From contig NZ_ATUT01000009.1 of assembly GCF_000420345.1 (NCBI RefSeq), positions 1 to 64,000 of the forward strand: 64,000 nt of DNA, read 5' to 3'. The notes beneath the pieces are model-generated. The model was not told the DNA's origin, searched no databases, and worked only from the letters and a program-made list of their open reading frames with translations. Source of the stretch: Faecalicoccus pleomorphus DSM 20574. GTDB lineage: Bacteria > Bacillota_I > Bacilli_A > Erysipelotrichales > Erysipelotrichaceae. Shown here piece after piece: positions 46,804 to 58,857 of the stretch; positions within the stretch are counted from its first letter, which is position 1, and each line of letters opens with the position of its first letter. Both the position numbers and the translations under genes were made by a program.

Positions 46804-47990
46804 GTGACATCCTCCTTTTCTTCTAAAGCTGACAATTGTTCCACCAACTGTCTGGCCGCTCTGGCCGATCGTCCGGCTTTTCGCAAAGCAAACTGCTCTG
46901 CCTTTAAAGCCAAGACTTCACGATCCATCGTAAGACCATATTGATCTGCCAAGCCATAGACGATATCCAAATAAAGATCCTTCTTTGGCTTTTCATAATA
47001 CACTTTCATCCCAAAGCGTTCTGAAAGAGAAATCGTTTCCTGCATCGTATCATTGCGGTGGATCTCATCTCCCTGTCGGGACTGGAACGTTTCTCGAACG
47101 ATATGGCGACGATTGCTTGTCGCATAGATTACCGTATTGTTGGAACGTACCGATACACTTCCCTCCAACACAGCTTTTAAAGCACTGAAATCATCATCGT
47201 TTTCCTGAAATGACAAATCATCAATAAACAATATAAATTTTAAAGGATTTAAAGCTAACACATCCAATAGTTTTGGCAGCAGATGCAGTTCTTTTTTACC
47301 TAACTCGATCAAACGAAGTCCCTTAGAGGCATATTCATTGGCTATGGCTTTGACCGTAGCACTCTTGCCTGTACCGGCATCACCGTACAAAAGAACATTG
47401 CTGGCCATATTTCCATGCAGTAAAATCTCAGTATTGGCGATAACCTGCTGACGTTGCAGATCATAACCGATCAAATCTTTAAAAGTAATTGGATCCGGAT
47501 AGGCAACCGGTTTTAAATAGAAGCCCGGTTTTTCTTCTGTTTCTTCTAAGCGGAATGTCATAAAACGCGCATATTCGCCAAAACCAAACTGGTCAATATG
47601 TTCTAAGCGCTCCAGATAAATGGTCTTTAAATCAATAGATTCTACGCTCCAGTTGGCCTTAAATCCCTTCATTTTGAAAGCTTCCGGTTCCATTCGTGAC
47701 ATTTCTTCCAGAATATCCAATTCAAAAGAAGCCGCTTCACGAATAGAGTACGGGATACTTTTTTGGGAACATGCCATAGAAACCAGACAGTTCTCTAAAG
47801 ATAGTACTTTTGAAACTAGATATCTTGTCCAGTTATCCGTATTTTGTTCATATAAAGAACTCACAAATGTCGCATAACTCTCCAAGTCCTCTTTTCGTAA
47901 TAAACGATAGAAGTTTTGAATTACTTTATCCTTTTCCAGTTCTTTAAATACGGTAAAAGCCTGAACATCACTAATGATCTTTAAACTCAT
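46797..47990 (-). CDS. DUF815-family AAA+ ATPase
   Basis: A 397-aa ATPase. Walker A is [11 protein letters not shown] (~200-210), Walker B is [10 protein letters not shown] (~255), and sensor I Y-A-T-S-N-R-R follows. The ~180-residue N-terminal part is a helical domain without a known motif. DUF815 proteins are widespread but uncharacterised. It sits between ilvD (4-bp overlap, ATGA) and ilvA (7-bp overlap), so it is co-translated with isoleucine/valine enzymes. A regulatory or remodelling role on those enzymes is only a hypothesis. Confidence 0.85.
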   Translation of the reverse strand: MSLKIISDVQAFTVFKELEKDKVIQNFYRLLRKEDLESYATFVSSLYEQNTDNWTRYLVSKVLSLENCLVSMACSQKSIPYSIREAASFELDILEEMSRMEPEAFKMKGFKANWSVESIDLKTIYLERLEHIDQFGFGEYARFMTFRLEETEEKPGFYLKPVAYPDPITFKDLIGYDLQRQQVIANTEILLHGNMASNVLLYGDAGTGKSATVKAIANEYASKGLRLIELGKKELHLLPKLLDVLALNPLKFILFIDDLSFQENDDDFSALKAVLEGSVSVRSNNTVIYATSNRRHIVRETFQSRQGDEIHRNDTMQETISLSERFGMKVYYEKPKKDLYLDIVYGLADQYGLTMDREVLALKAEQFALRKAGRSARAARQLVEQLSALEEKEDVTC

Positions 47991-49648
47991 CGGTTGATTA
48001 TAGCTCCTTTATCGGCACTGCTGACAAGCTTCGCATAGCGTTTTAAGTAACCTGTCACATTTTCTTTTTTCAGAATCGGCATTTCTTCTCTACGCTTTGC
48101 CAGTTCTTCTTCGCTGACCTTTAAGGTAATTGTATGATTTGGAATATCGATGGCAATTAAATCACCATCTTTGACATAGGCAATCGTGCCCCCGGAAACA
48201 GCTTCCGGCGAAACATGACCAATGCTGGCACCTCTAGTCGCTCCGGAGAAGCGCCCATCTGTAATCAATGCCACTTCTTTATCCAATCCCATACCGGCAA
48301 TTGCACTTGTTGGTGACAACATTTCCCGCATGCCCGGTCCACCGGCTGGGCCCTCATAACGAATCACAACGACATCGCCGGCTTTAACTTCTTTTCCAAA
48401 AATTCCTTTGATGGCCTCTTCTTCGCTGTTATAGACTTTGGCCGGACCTTCATGCACCAACATTTCTTCAGCCACTGCACTGCGCTTGACAACACAGCCA
48501 TCTGGTGCCAAATTTCCATATAAGACCGCAATACCGCCTGTCTGTGAATATGGCTTATCGATAGGTCGAATGACTTCTGGATTTTTGTTGATGTGACCAA
48601 CCAGATTTTCCTTTAACGTCTTTCCGGTACAAGTCATGACATCCGTATAAAGCAACCCTTTTTTATCCAGCTCATTTAAGACTGCATAAACCCCACCGGC
48701 AGCATCCAGTTCCTCAATATACGTTGGACCGGCCGGTGCCAAATGACAAAGATTTGGTGTCTTGGCACTGATTTCGTTGACCTTCTTTAAATCAATCTCA
48801 ATACCACATTCATTGGCGATAGCTGGCAGATGCAACATCGAATTGGTTGAACATCCTAATGCCATATCCGCTGTTACTGCATTATGGAAAGCTTCTTTTG
48901 TCATGATGTCTCTTGGACGAATGTTTTGGCGATACAACTCCATCACCTGCATACCCGCATGTTTTGCCAGTTCAATACGCTTGGAGTAAACCGCTGGAAT
49001 CGTACCATTGCCGGCCAGTCCCATTCCTAAGACTTCGGTTAAACAGTTATGTGAATTGGCGGTGTACATACCGGAACAAGAACCGCAGGTCGGGCAAGTG
49101 TTCAATTCATATTCTTTCAGCTTTTTGCCATCAATCTTTCCGGCCTGATAAGCTCCAACCGCTTCAAACATACTGGATAAAGATGTTTTATGTCCATCGA
49201 TTCGTCCAGCTAACATCGGTCCACCGGAAACAAAGATCGTCGGTACGTTGATACGAGCAGCAGCCATCAAAAGACCAGGCACGTTTTTATCACAGTTAGG
49301 AATCATGACCAGGGCATCAAAAGCATGCGCCAAAGCCATTGCTTCCGTTGAATCCGCAATCAAATCACGTGTCACCAGAGAATAACGCATACCGGCATGT
49401 CCCATGGCGATACCATCACAAACCGCAATGGCCGGGAAAACGATTGGTGTACCTCCGGCCATAGCCACTCCCATTTTTACTGCTTCGGTAATCTTATCCA
49501 GGTTCATATGTCCGGGTACGATTTCATTATATGAGCTGACAATTCCTACTAAGGGCTTCTCAATTTCTTCATTGGTCAATCCCAGAGCATGCAACAAAGA
49601 GCGCTGCGGGGCTTTATCAAAGCCTTCCTTCATAGCTTTACTTGACAT
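47987..49648 (-). CDS. ilvD: Dihydroxy-acid dehydratase
   Basis: A 553-aa IlvD/Edd enzyme with Fe-S ligands in N-C-D-K-N-V-P-G (~118) and [11 protein letters not shown] (~185-195). It removes water from the dihydroxy acids of isoleucine and valine synthesis. Slightly shorter than the E. coli enzyme (616), as in many Gram-positives. Separated from ilvC by 60 bp that contain a perfect inverted repeat. Confidence 0.95.
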   Translation of the reverse strand: MSSKAMKEGFDKAPQRSLLHALGLTNEEIEKPLVGIVSSYNEIVPGHMNLDKITEAVKMGVAMAGGTPIVFPAIAVCDGIAMGHAGMRYSLVTRDLIADSTEAMALAHAFDALVMIPNCDKNVPGLLMAAARINVPTIFVSGGPMLAGRIDGHKTSLSSMFEAVGAYQAGKIDGKKLKEYELNTCPTCGSCSGMYTANSHNCLTEVLGMGLAGNGTIPAVYSKRIELAKHAGMQVMELYRQNIRPRDIMTKEAFHNAVTADMALGCSTNSMLHLPAIANECGIEIDLKKVNEISAKTPNLCHLAPAGPTYIEELDAAGGVYAVLNELDKKGLLYTDVMTCTGKTLKENLVGHINKNPEVIRPIDKPYSQTGGIAVLYGNLAPDGCVVKRSAVAEEMLVHEGPAKVYNSEEEAIKGIFGKEVKAGDVVVIRYEGPAGGPGMREMLSPTSAIAGMGLDKEVALITDGRFSGATRGASIGHVSPEAVSGGTIAYVKDGDLIAIDIPNHTITLKVSEEELAKRREEMPILKKENVTGYLKRYAKLVSSADKGAIINR

Positions 49649-49672
49649 CTCGTTTAATTCCTCCTATTAAAG

Positions 49673-49701
49673 CATTAGACAATCCAGAGGATTGTCTAAT
49701 G
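49673..49701. repeat. Perfect 13-bp inverted repeat between ilvC and ilvD
   Basis: CATTAGACAATCC and its exact complement with a 3-nt AGA loop. There is no T run on either side, so it does not look like an intrinsic terminator. It could be an mRNA-stabilising or processing hairpin that sets ilvC/ilvD ratios. Confidence 0.85.
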
Positions 49702-49708
49702 AAAAATA

Positions 49709-50743
<1,035 letters not shown>

Positions 50744-51280
50744 TTACTCTTTACATTTTTGACTGTCTTCAAATGTTTGCGTTTCTGAATTTAAATACTT
50801 ACAACCTCTTTCCAAAGAGGTAATACCGGTCCGACACATCTCCAAAATTCCCAATGGTTTAACTACGGTGATAAACGCTTCGATCTTCGATGTGTTTCCG
50901 GTAATTTCTACACATAGTGTATTCGGAGAAAAATCAATGATCTTTCCTCTGAAAATATCCACGGCCGACAAAATATCACTTCTTGTCTCCTGCTTGTTTC
51001 TTAATTTGATCAACGCCAATTCTCTTCGAACGCTGTCTTCCTCCGGCATTAACTTTACTTCATGTACGTTATAAAGCTTTCTGGCCTGTTTCATGATCTG
51101 TTTACGTGTGGCATCATCACCCTGTGCACAGATTGTAACACGAGAAAAGCGAGGATCTTCGGTTCGTCCAACCGTCAAAGAATCAATATTGAATCCACGG
51201 CGGGTGAACATAGAACTGATACGTGTCAATACACCGGACTTGTTATCAACAAGTAGGGCAATCACAAAACGACTTTCCAT
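50744..51280 (-). CDS. ilvN: Acetolactate synthase small (regulatory) subunit
   Basis: A 178-aa protein with an N-terminal ACT domain (L-V-D-N-K-S-G-V-L-T-R-I-S-x-x-F-T-R-R-G-F, ~10-30) and a C-terminal ALS-activation domain. It activates IlvB and confers feedback inhibition by branched-chain amino acids. Its start overlaps the ilvB stop by 1 bp (TGATG). Confidence 0.94.
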   Translation of the reverse strand: MESRFVIALLVDNKSGVLTRISSMFTRRGFNIDSLTVGRTEDPRFSRVTICAQGDDATRKQIMKQARKLYNVHEVKLMPEEDSVRRELALIKLRNKQETRSDILSAVDIFRGKIIDFSPNTLCVEITGNTSKIEAFITVVKPLGILEMCRTGITSLERGCKYLNSETQTFEDSQKCKE

Positions 51281-52959
51281 CAGTTCTCCTCCATTTCCGT
51301 AATGATATCATCAAATGATCCCCCTGGTGGCAGCATTGGCAATACCATTTCATCTTTATCGATTAGACAATCCACCAAAACCGGGCCATTTGTATGCATT
51401 GCTTTTTCTATATTTTTATGAAGCTCATCCATATTGGTAATATGATACGATGGAATACCAAAGGCATCCGCCAATTTTTGATAATCTGGCATACCGGAAA
51501 GATTGGTCTGGGAAAAATGTTTGTCAAAGAACAGATTCTGCCATTGACGTACCATACCTAATACACCATTGTTCATGATGATGATCACGACAGGCGCCTG
51601 CAATTTAGACAAAGTAGAAAGCTCATTCATATTCATACCAAAGCTTCCATCTCCGGTAAATAAAACTGTTTTCTTCCCCGTTGCCAAAGCAGAACCGATA
51701 GCAGCTCCCATACCAAATCCCATGGTACCCAAACCACCGCTGGTAATAAATGTACGAGGTTTATTGAATTGGTAATACTGAGCGACCCACATTTGATGTT
51801 GTCCTACATCTGTCGCAATCGGCATATCCGGTGTCGTATATTTTTGAACTTCTGTAATAAGTGTATAAGGATTTAAGGTATCTAAAGAAACTGTCCTTTC
51901 AAACTGTTGGGATTCTTCCTGTTTTAGCGCTTCGATTCGCTTCTGCCATTCTACATTGGACTTCGTTTCCAACATCGGTAAAAGCTCCTGTAAGGCTTCT
52001 TTGACATCGCCGCCAATTCCTAAATCCACAATAATGTTTTTATCCACTTCTGCACGATCAATATCAATATGTACGATCTTTGTTCGGTTTCCATATTTAT
52101 TGACATCACCGGTAGCACGATCCGAGAAACGAGCACCAATAACAATCAATAGGTCAGCTTCGCTCAAAGACTTGGAGCTGGCGTAATGTCCATGCATTCC
52201 TACCATTCCCAAAAAGCGAGGATTGTTATGATATACAGAAGAAAGTCCCATCAAGGTAGAACCGATTGGTGCATCCATAACGTTGGCAAGCTGCTCAATT
52301 TCCTGCGTTGCATCAGCTACTAAAGCACCGCCACCTACATAAATAAATGGTCTTTGGCTTTCCTTGATCATCTTGGAAAGTTTTTCCAGCTTATGCGTTT
52401 TAGGTTTACGTTGCTCTTCTTTTTCTACAACCGGCATCTTCGTATATTCATATTCGGCAATCTGTACATCTTTTGGAATATCGATTAAAACCGGTCCCGG
52501 TCTTCCAGACTTTGCAATTTGAAAAGCATGTCGAATCGTATCCGCTAAATCCTCAATTCGTTTCACAAAAAAGTTATGTTTTGTCACAGGAATCGTAATG
52601 CCTGTAATATCCACTTCCTGAAAACTGTCTCTTCCAATCAATGAATTCGGTACATTTCCTGTAATCGCCACCAACGGCACAGAATCCAAATAGGCCGTGG
52701 CAATCCCCGTCACAAGATTTGTGGCACCCGGCCCGCTTGTCGCAATCACGACGCCAACACCACCGCTGCTTCTGGCATACCCATCCGCCGCATGAGAAGC
52801 TCCCTGTTCATGAGCTGTCAGGACATGATGTATTCGATCATCCGCTTCATAGATCGCATCATATAAATTGATGACCTGACCGCCAGGATAACCAAACACA
52901 AATTTTGTTCCCTGCTCAATCAACGTTTCAATCGTGATCTGCGCTCCCGATAGTTTCAT
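51280..52959 (-). CDS. ilvB: Acetolactate synthase large (catalytic) subunit
   Basis: A 559-aa ThDP enzyme. The catalytic glutamate is in T-A-H-E-Q-G-A-S-H (~49-57); the ThDP-Mg motif runs from G-D-G-S-F-G-M to I-M-N-N-G. It makes acetolactate and acetohydroxybutyrate. First gene of the ilv operon; unlike leuA it has no T-box in the short leader. GAAAGGTGAG precedes the ATG. Confidence 0.95.
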   Translation of the reverse strand: MKLSGAQITIETLIEQGTKFVFGYPGGQVINLYDAIYEADDRIHHVLTAHEQGASHAADGYARSSGGVGVVIATSGPGATNLVTGIATAYLDSVPLVAITGNVPNSLIGRDSFQEVDITGITIPVTKHNFFVKRIEDLADTIRHAFQIAKSGRPGPVLIDIPKDVQIAEYEYTKMPVVEKEEQRKPKTHKLEKLSKMIKESQRPFIYVGGGALVADATQEIEQLANVMDAPIGSTLMGLSSVYHNNPRFLGMVGMHGHYASSKSLSEADLLIVIGARFSDRATGDVNKYGNRTKIVHIDIDRAEVDKNIIVDLGIGGDVKEALQELLPMLETKSNVEWQKRIEALKQEESQQFERTVSLDTLNPYTLITEVQKYTTPDMPIATDVGQHQMWVAQYYQFNKPRTFITSGGLGTMGFGMGAAIGSALATGKKTVLFTGDGSFGMNMNELSTLSKLQAPVVIIIMNNGVLGMVRQWQNLFFDKHFSQTNLSGMPDYQKLADAFGIPSYHITNMDELHKNIEKAMHTNGPVLVDCLIDKDEMVLPMLPPGGSFDDIITEMEEN

Positions 52960-52988
52960 GTTCTCACCTTTCTTTTCTAATATCGACT

Positions 52989-53017
52989 ATTATAACAGAA
53001 AATTCTTTCATTTCACA
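52989..53017 (-). promoter_or_regulatory. Possible promoter of the ilv operon
   Basis: TGTGAA, 17-nt spacer, TATAAT on the minus strand; good -10 but weak -35. Confidence 0.5.
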
Positions 53018-53063
53018 CACATTTTGAAACTTTTTTCATACTATTTTCATTGTTTTCAAAAAC

Positions 53064-53092
53064 TATACAAATCTGCTTTAAACTGATACACT
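53064..53092 (+). promoter_or_regulatory. Possible leaderless promoter of yaaA
   Basis: TATACA, 17-nt spacer, TACACT, with the -10 box six bases before ATG 53099; predicted start of transcription at the A of ATG. The -35 box is weak. Confidence 0.4.
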
Positions 53093-53098
53093 TATTCC

Positions 53099-53854
53099 AT
53101 GAAAATGATTATTAGCCCTGCCAAACAAATGAAGATTTGCGAAGATGATCTCTTGCCTCTTTCGACCCCTCGTTTCTTAGACAAAGCAGCCTATCTTCTA
53201 CATCAGCTTCAATCCAAAAGCTATGAAGAGTTAAAAGAAATCCTGCAATGCTCCGATAAGCTTGCTGCAGAGGCCTATCAAAACTATCAAACCTTCCGAT
53301 TTGATCAAAACCCTTCTGCCGCTATATTAACGTATAAAGGAATTCAATACCAGTACATGGCACCTCAAATCTTAGAAGATGCATCACTTTCTTATCTGCA
53401 TAATCATCTTTTTATCCTGTCCGGTTTATATGGAATCCTTAAACCTTTTGACGGCATTGTAAAATATCGTTTGGAAATGCAGGCAAAACTGCCAAATTCT
53501 TTATATGACTATTGGACAGATGATTTAGCTAATACCATCGATGACAATGTGATCTTAAATCTAGCCAGTGAAGAATACGCCAAATGCATACGCCCTTATA
53601 AACCTTTGATCGATGTACACTTTTACGAACAATTACCCAATAAAAGAGTAGAAAAAGGCGTTTATGTCAAAATGGCACGAGGCCAATTGGTACGTTTTCT
53701 GGCAGAACATCAAATAGAATCACTAGATGATGTGAAAAAGTTTCGTGAAAGTGGCTATGAATTCGATGAAGAGACAAGCACAGAAACTATATTCAATTTT
53801 GTCAGAAAATCAAATAACCACGAATTGAACATAAAAACCAAGCATAGTAAATGA
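53099..53854 (+). CDS. yaaA: YaaA family (UPF0246/DUF328) peroxide stress protein
   Basis: A 251-aa single-domain protein. The start I-I-S-P-A-K-Q-M-K and the centre L-S-G-L-Y-G-I-L-K-P-F-D and Y-R-L-E-M are family hallmarks. In E. coli YaaA lowers free iron under peroxide stress. It is divergent from ilvB and has no SD sequence. Confidence 0.9.
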   Translation: MKMIISPAKQMKICEDDLLPLSTPRFLDKAAYLLHQLQSKSYEELKEILQCSDKLAAEAYQNYQTFRFDQNPSAAILTYKGIQYQYMAPQILEDASLSYLHNHLFILSGLYGILKPFDGIVKYRLEMQAKLPNSLYDYWTDDLANTIDDNVILNLASEEYAKCIRPYKPLIDVHFYEQLPNKRVEKGVYVKMARGQLVRFLAEHQIESLDDVKKFRESGYEFDEETSTETIFNFVRKSNNHELNIKTKHSK

Positions 53855-53884
53855 GGCCTAAAAATACAGAGGTCTCATTTTTTG
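53851..53884 (+). terminator. Terminator of yaaA
   Basis: ATGAGGCCT / AGGTCTCAT stem (one mismatch) followed by TTTTTT, next to the yaaA stop. Confidence 0.8.
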
Positions 53885-53909
53885 TTTTAAATTGGTTGCT
53901 TTCAACTTT

Positions 53910-54867
53910 TTAATGCATCTGTATGGATTTTAAAATAGCCGGTCTTAATGAAGCTTCTACTTCTAATAAGTCCATAGCTTCTTCTATATTGGAAACAACA
54001 TGTTTTTTGATTAAATTCTGTACATTATTTATCGAAGTGATTAGACTTCCTTCTTTTATACCTCTTTCCATACCTTCATCTATTCCTTTTTCCCAGATCG
54101 CATCGCTGAATGTACACATCTTTCTCATCTCACTTTCTTCTTTGAACATTATACCATACTTCTTCTCTAGGATTTCTATCCTCTGTTCATAGCTTCTTTG
54201 CGATAGAAACAAGATCTCCAGATACTCCATAATACTTTTTTCATCGCTCAGGATCTCTTCCATGCTCTTATGATCGCTGTCGTTTCCGGGGACACAGTAA
54301 TATGATCTCCATCAGGTCATAAAACTCTTTTGCATGTTTAAGATGGCCCACAATGTTTCTTTCTTCGATCCTGTATGTATTGATCGTATTGTTCTTATAC
54401 CTCGCATGGTGCAAACAGATCCAAAGTGTGATTACCTTCTGAAGGTTGTCAAAGTCATCTTCTTCAAAACCTTCCGGATCGTTTCTTTGTCGGGCTACCA
54501 TTCTTGTGGCGTAATAAAAGCCTCGATGAAACAGATCATTGGTACCGGGATCCATTCCCTGTGGTTCGATATCGATCCACATAGAATTGTTGTTTTGTGG
54601 ATTTTTGATCTTATAGAGAAGATCATAGCGGATCATACTTCCCCTGATACTTTGATTCTCCACATTTTTACTGATCATCTTGTCATGACTTTGTTCCTCA
54701 TCCAGCAGCTCCTGTATCTTTTCCAGGGAAAGATCTTTATATTCTTCCAGACATTCCTTAAAAATATAGGCCAGGATCTGTTTATACGACAGGATCTTTT
54801 TACACTGTTCATCATACAATCGTTTTGCTTCCCGCATGATCTCTTTCCATTCTTTTTGGTCTTCCAT
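53910..54867 (-). pseudogene. Rpn-family nuclease (PD-(D/E)XK transposase-like), frameshifted
   Basis: Two minus-strand frames, 54268-54867 (199 aa) and 53910-54263 (117 aa), are the two parts of one Rpn/transposase_31-type protein. The first has Y-D-L-L-Y-K-I and M-W-I-D-I-E-P-Q-G, the PD-(D/E)XK nuclease core, and ends in a basic scrambled tail after D-L-M-E-I-I-L-L-C. The second frame, read upstream of its ATG, supplies the natural continuation (V-P-G-N-D-S-D-H-K-S), with the coiled-coil and G-I-x-x-G repeat end. A one-base slip at the C4 run near 54290 would restore one ~315-aa reading frame. Confidence 0.75.
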
Positions 54868-54983
54868 TTGTGCTTCCTCCTTTTCTCTACACTATTAGAT
54901 ACGTATGAAAAAGAGAAAACTATTAAAAATTCCTTTAGAAACAGTAAGGATTAACTAATTTATGATAAATCTAGAATAAAAGA

Positions 54984-55017
54984 GGACAAAAAATAACGGC
55001 ATTACACCGTTACTTTT
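54984..55017 (-). terminator. Terminator of the tilS-hpt-ftsH-hslO-dusB region
   Basis: On the minus strand AAGTAACGG / CCGTTATTT with a 7-nt loop, then a T run. The 5' arm is part of the last dusB codons. Confidence 0.85.
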
Positions 55018-55979
55018 GTCTTATATTCATTTAAGATTTGTTTGAGATCTTCCATTGCCTGCATACCGGAACAAAGGTTTTTAAACTCTCTGGCATTGGG
55101 CAAGCCTTTTAAATACCAGGAGGCCAATCCACGCATCTCACGAATCGCAATGGACTCTCCTTTGGCATCCACCAGTCCTTGTGCATGATCCAGACAAATT
55201 TGAATACGATCTTCGATTGAGAATTCATGTTTTTGTCCGGTTAAAGAATCTACACATTCCTGAATCAAGAAAGGATTTCCGATAATGCCTCGTCCGATCA
55301 TGACACCATCACACCCTGTCTCGCTTAGCATGCGATGAAAATCTTCTACACTTCGTACATCTCCATTGCCGATGACCGGAATCGAGACCGCATCTTTTAC
55401 TGCTTTGATATAAGACCAGTCTGCTTTTCCTTCATACATTTGAGAGCGTGTTCGACCATGTACCGCAATGGCTTTAACGCCGACTTTCTCCATGGCCCTG
55501 GCCAGCTCTACACAATTGATATGATCTTTATCAAAACCAATGCGCATCTTTACGGTCACTGGTTTTGATACGCTCTGTACAACTTGTGCCATCAATTCTT
55601 TTGCGTATTCAATATCTTTCATTAAATAACTTCCGGCCTTAGCTTTGATCACTTTATTGACCGGACAACCCATATTAAAATCAATGATATCGCAATCGGT
55701 TTGCGTATCCAGAAATTTAGCTGCATACACCACTGTATCCATATCATGACCAAAAAGCTGAAAGCTGACAGGATGTTCATGGGAATCGCACCGACACATT
55801 TCAAAAGTTTTTTTCGATGCATAGTATAAAGCTTTATCACTGACCATTTCATTGCATACAAGTCCCGCTCCAAATCGTTTTGATATTCTTCGAAACGCAA
55901 TATTGCTGACACCGGCAAGCGGAGCGACCACCACCGGATTTTCAATGTGAACTTTTCCTATATCAAACGTTTTTTTCAT
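55002..55979 (-). CDS. tRNA-dihydrouridine synthase (DusB-like)
   Basis: A 325-aa FMN-dependent TIM-barrel enzyme that reduces uridine in tRNA. Substrate/FMN motifs are M-G-C-P-V-N-K-V (~100), K-M-R-I-G-F (~138), H-G-R-T-R-S-Q (~167) and N-G-D-V (~195). ATG 55979 matches the family start; it overlaps the hslO end by 17 bp. The order hslO-dus is common in Bacilli. Confidence 0.93.
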   Translation of the reverse strand: MKKTFDIGKVHIENPVVVAPLAGVSNIAFRRISKRFGAGLVCNEMVSDKALYYASKKTFEMCRCDSHEHPVSFQLFGHDMDTVVYAAKFLDTQTDCDIIDFNMGCPVNKVIKAKAGSYLMKDIEYAKELMAQVVQSVSKPVTVKMRIGFDKDHINCVELARAMEKVGVKAIAVHGRTRSQMYEGKADWSYIKAVKDAVSIPVIGNGDVRSVEDFHRMLSETGCDGVMIGRGIIGNPFLIQECVDSLTGQKHEFSIEDRIQICLDHAQGLVDAKGESIAIREMRGLASWYLKGLPNAREFKNLCSGMQAMEDLKQILNEYKTKVTV

Positions 55980-56856
55980 GTCTTTTATCCAAAATACTCT
56001 GCAATTCCTGTTCGGTAAATTCATAACGCTCATTACAGAAATTACAAGTCACTTTTGCTCCATGATCTTCTTCTATCATTGCTTTTAAATCTTTTTCATG
56101 CAGTGTGGAAAGTGCTCTTTCCATGCGTTCTTTGGAACATGGGCAGGAAAAAGAAACTTCCTGTACTGATAAAACGCGGGCATCTTCAAACATATCTTTT
56201 GCCAATTGCTCCAGACAGGAATCATCATATTCCTTCATCAATGTACTCATTGGTTTTAAGCCTTCTAAAACATGTTCACAAATGGATATATCTGCATCTG
56301 TCGCATCCGGTAATACCTGCAAAATCAAGGCACCGGCACTGACAACATTACCGCTGGGATCCACTAGAACGCCAACACTGACCGCCGTAGGTGTCTGTTC
56401 ACTTTTCGTAAAGTAATACGCAAAGTCTTCTCCGATTTCTCCGCTGACAAGTTCAACGGTCCCGGAAAAGTTTTCCTGCATACTTAAATCTTTTGTTACC
56501 GTTAATGTACCTTCTTTTCCGACAACTGCTCCAACATCCAGCTTTCCACTTTCCTTGAATTCTGTATCTACATGTGGGTTGGAACAAAAGCCACGTACAT
56601 TTCCGTCATGATAAGCATCCACAATCAAGGAGCCGATCGGGCCGTGTCCATTGATTGAAATTGTCAACATCTCTTTTTCATCCTTCAACATGCTTCCCAT
56701 TAAAGAACCTACAGACAAAACTCTTCCCAATGCAGCACATGCACAAGGATACAAATCAAAACGATCTCTTGCCTCCTGCACCAAATCGGTACTTCTCACC
56801 ATATAAAGGCGAATATGGTCCTGACAAACTAAAGCTTTACATAAAGTATCTTTCAT
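55963..56856 (-). CDS. hslO: Redox-regulated chaperone Hsp33
   Basis: A 297-aa holdase that is activated by disulfide formation on oxidative stress. The C-terminal zinc/redox switch C-P-C (~236-238) and C-N-F-C (~270-273) is complete. Follows ftsH, as in many Bacillota. Confidence 0.95.
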   Translation of the reverse strand: MKDTLCKALVCQDHIRLYMVRSTDLVQEARDRFDLYPCACAALGRVLSVGSLMGSMLKDEKEMLTISINGHGPIGSLIVDAYHDGNVRGFCSNPHVDTEFKESGKLDVGAVVGKEGTLTVTKDLSMQENFSGTVELVSGEIGEDFAYYFTKSEQTPTAVSVGVLVDPSGNVVSAGALILQVLPDATDADISICEHVLEGLKPMSTLMKEYDDSCLEQLAKDMFEDARVLSVQEVSFSCPCSKERMERALSTLHEKDLKAMIEEDHGAKVTCNFCNERYEFTEQELQSILDKRHEKNV

Positions 56857-56867
56857 TTTCTTTCCTC

Positions 56868-56904
56868 CAAAAGAAAAGACGTCTGAAACGCCTTAACTTT
56901 TCTT
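56868..56904 (-). terminator. Possible terminator/attenuator after ftsH
   Basis: On the minus strand AAGGCGT, TTCAG loop, ACGTCTT (one G-T pair), then TTCTTTT, directly after the ftsH stop and before hslO. Confidence 0.55.
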
Positions 56905-58842
56905 TTTTGTCAATTCATTCAGGGCATCATCCAAATCTTTTTGTTCGACTCCCTGTTTTGGTAATGGCGGAACTTCCTGCCCGCTTGTTTCTTCTGGTGT
57001 TTCCGGTGCTTCAGTTTTTGTTTCCGGATTATCCAGAGTACCATAATTCATCAAATTGTTGATTTCTTCATTCGTCAATGTTTCATGTTCAAACAAGTTT
57101 TTCGCGATCAGGTCTAAAAGATCACGATTTTCCGTTAAGATCTTTCGACACTGTGTATGACACTCATCAACGATGGCACGTACTTCTTTATCGATTTCAT
57201 CAGCAACTCCATCCGAGTAAGAGCTTCCCTGCGTATAATCACGTCCTAAGAAAACATTGCCCTGTGGATCGGCATACTGAATCGGCCCCAGAGAAGACAT
57301 ACCGTAAACACGAACCATGTTTTTCGCAATCTTTGTCAACTGCTCAATATCGTTCACAGCACCGGCGCTCACTTCACCAAAGACTAGCTCTTCGGCTGTA
57401 CGGCCACCTAAAAGACCGGTAATACGCGCGATAAACTCACTTTTACGATGGAAGTATTTTTCCTCACGCGGTGTCATTAAGTTATATCCACCGGCTTCGC
57501 CACGTGGAATGATCGTAACTTTTTGTACCATATCGGCATCTTCCAGCTTCAAGCCGATTACCGCATGTCCGGCTTCATGATACGATACCAGCATCTTATC
57601 TTTTTCTGTATATTTCTTGCTCTTTTTGGCCGGCCCCATCATTACACGGTCAATCGCTTCATCCAAATCATTCATCGTGATTTGTTTTTCTTTTTTACGC
57701 ACTGCCAGAATGGCACCTTCATTTAACACATTGGCAAGATCGGCTCCGGAAAATCCCGGTGTTCTTTTCGCCAGATTTTCCAATGAAACATCCGTAGAAA
57801 GCTTCTTGTTTCGGGCATGTACCTCTAAAATTTCCTTACGGCCTTTTACATCCGGTAAGTTAACGGTTACACGTCTATCAAAACGTCCGCTTCGCAACAA
57901 AGCCGGGTCAAGTACATCCGGACGGTTAGTTGCCGCAATCACGACGATACCGATATTATCGGTCATACCATCCATTTCTACCAACAATTGGTTCAATGTC
58001 TGTTCACGCTCATCATTTCCACCGCCCATACCGGCTCCACGCTGACGCCCTACGGCATCAATTTCATCGATAAACACGATACATGGCGCACTCTTCTGGG
58101 CATTTTTAAACATGTCACGTACACGGCTGGCACCCGTACCGACAAACATTTCGACAAAGTCAGAACCGGAAATAGAGAAGAACGGTACGTTAGCTTCACC
58201 GGCTACCGCTTTGGCAAGCAGCGTTTTCCCGGTTCCCGGCGGACCTACCATCAAAATCCCTTTTGGGATATGTGCCCCCATGTCGGTAAACTTCTTCGGA
58301 TTTTTCAGATAATCTATAATTTCTTTTACTTCTTCTTTTTCTTCTTCACATCCTGCCACATCTTTAAAGCGCGTCTTTACATTCGACTCCACACGGGCTT
58401 TGGATTTGGCAAACTCAAATGCTTTGTTGCTGCCGCCACCGCCCATTTTGGCAAACATGATATAGAAAAAGACTCCTATAATCACTAACGGTAGTATATT
58501 TGACAACAATGTGATCCAAATACTGGATTGATTTGGATCTTCTACCGTAATTTCTCCGCCATCATCCGTCAATGTTTCATTCAACCATTCCATATTGGAT
58601 TCTGAATAAGGAATGATCACACTATAAGATATTTTTTCATCATGACGAGAATAGGTTCCATTCACATGGATGATGTTAGAGGAAATGGAAACGCGGCTAT
58701 CACCAAAATCCGCATCCTCCGCTATTTTCTCAAATTGTGTATAATTCATTGTCCGTGTGGATCCTTGTGAACTGTAAAAGAACAGAGACAAGACGATCAT
58801 GATCACAAACAACGTAGGCAAATAATTGATCCATTTTTTCAT
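56893..58842 (-). CDS. ftsH: ATP-dependent zinc metalloprotease FtsH
   Basis: A 649-aa membrane AAA+ protease. Two spans (residues ~5-27 and ~105-125) flank an extracytoplasmic domain; Walker A G-P-P-G-T-G-K-T (~203), second region of homology [17 protein letters not shown] and the zinc motif H-E-A-G-H (~423) follow. ATG 58842 is placed correctly after GGAGG; an ATG two codons earlier is too close. It degrades membrane and regulatory proteins. Confidence 0.96.
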   Translation of the reverse strand: MKKWINYLPTLFVIMIVLSLFFYSSQGSTRTMNYTQFEKIAEDADFGDSRVSISSNIIHVNGTYSRHDEKISYSVIIPYSESNMEWLNETLTDDGGEITVEDPNQSSIWITLLSNILPLVIIGVFFYIMFAKMGGGGSNKAFEFAKSKARVESNVKTRFKDVAGCEEEKEEVKEIIDYLKNPKKFTDMGAHIPKGILMVGPPGTGKTLLAKAVAGEANVPFFSISGSDFVEMFVGTGASRVRDMFKNAQKSAPCIVFIDEIDAVGRQRGAGMGGGNDEREQTLNQLLVEMDGMTDNIGIVVIAATNRPDVLDPALLRSGRFDRRVTVNLPDVKGRKEILEVHARNKKLSTDVSLENLAKRTPGFSGADLANVLNEGAILAVRKKEKQITMNDLDEAIDRVMMGPAKKSKKYTEKDKMLVSYHEAGHAVIGLKLEDADMVQKVTIIPRGEAGGYNLMTPREEKYFHRKSEFIARITGLLGGRTAEELVFGEVSAGAVNDIEQLTKIAKNMVRVYGMSSLGPIQYADPQGNVFLGRDYTQGSSYSDGVADEIDKEVRAIVDECHTQCRKILTENRDLLDLIAKNLFEHETLTNEEINNLMNYGTLDNPETKTEAPETPEETSGQEVPPLPKQGVEQKDLDDALNELTKKKS

Positions 58843-58857
58843 GGGCATCCTCCTTGG

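Noticed and set aside
52960-52988. T-box or leader-peptide attenuator before ilvB
   Set aside because: The leader is only about 30 nt and contains no T-box sequence or terminator hairpin.
54334-54954. 206-aa open frame on the plus strand
   Set aside because: It is antisense to the Rpn-family gene and has a Phe/Ile-rich composition typical of a shadow frame; no SD or motif.
57617-58488. Two long plus-strand frames of 142 and 166 aa
   Set aside because: Both are shadows of ftsH.
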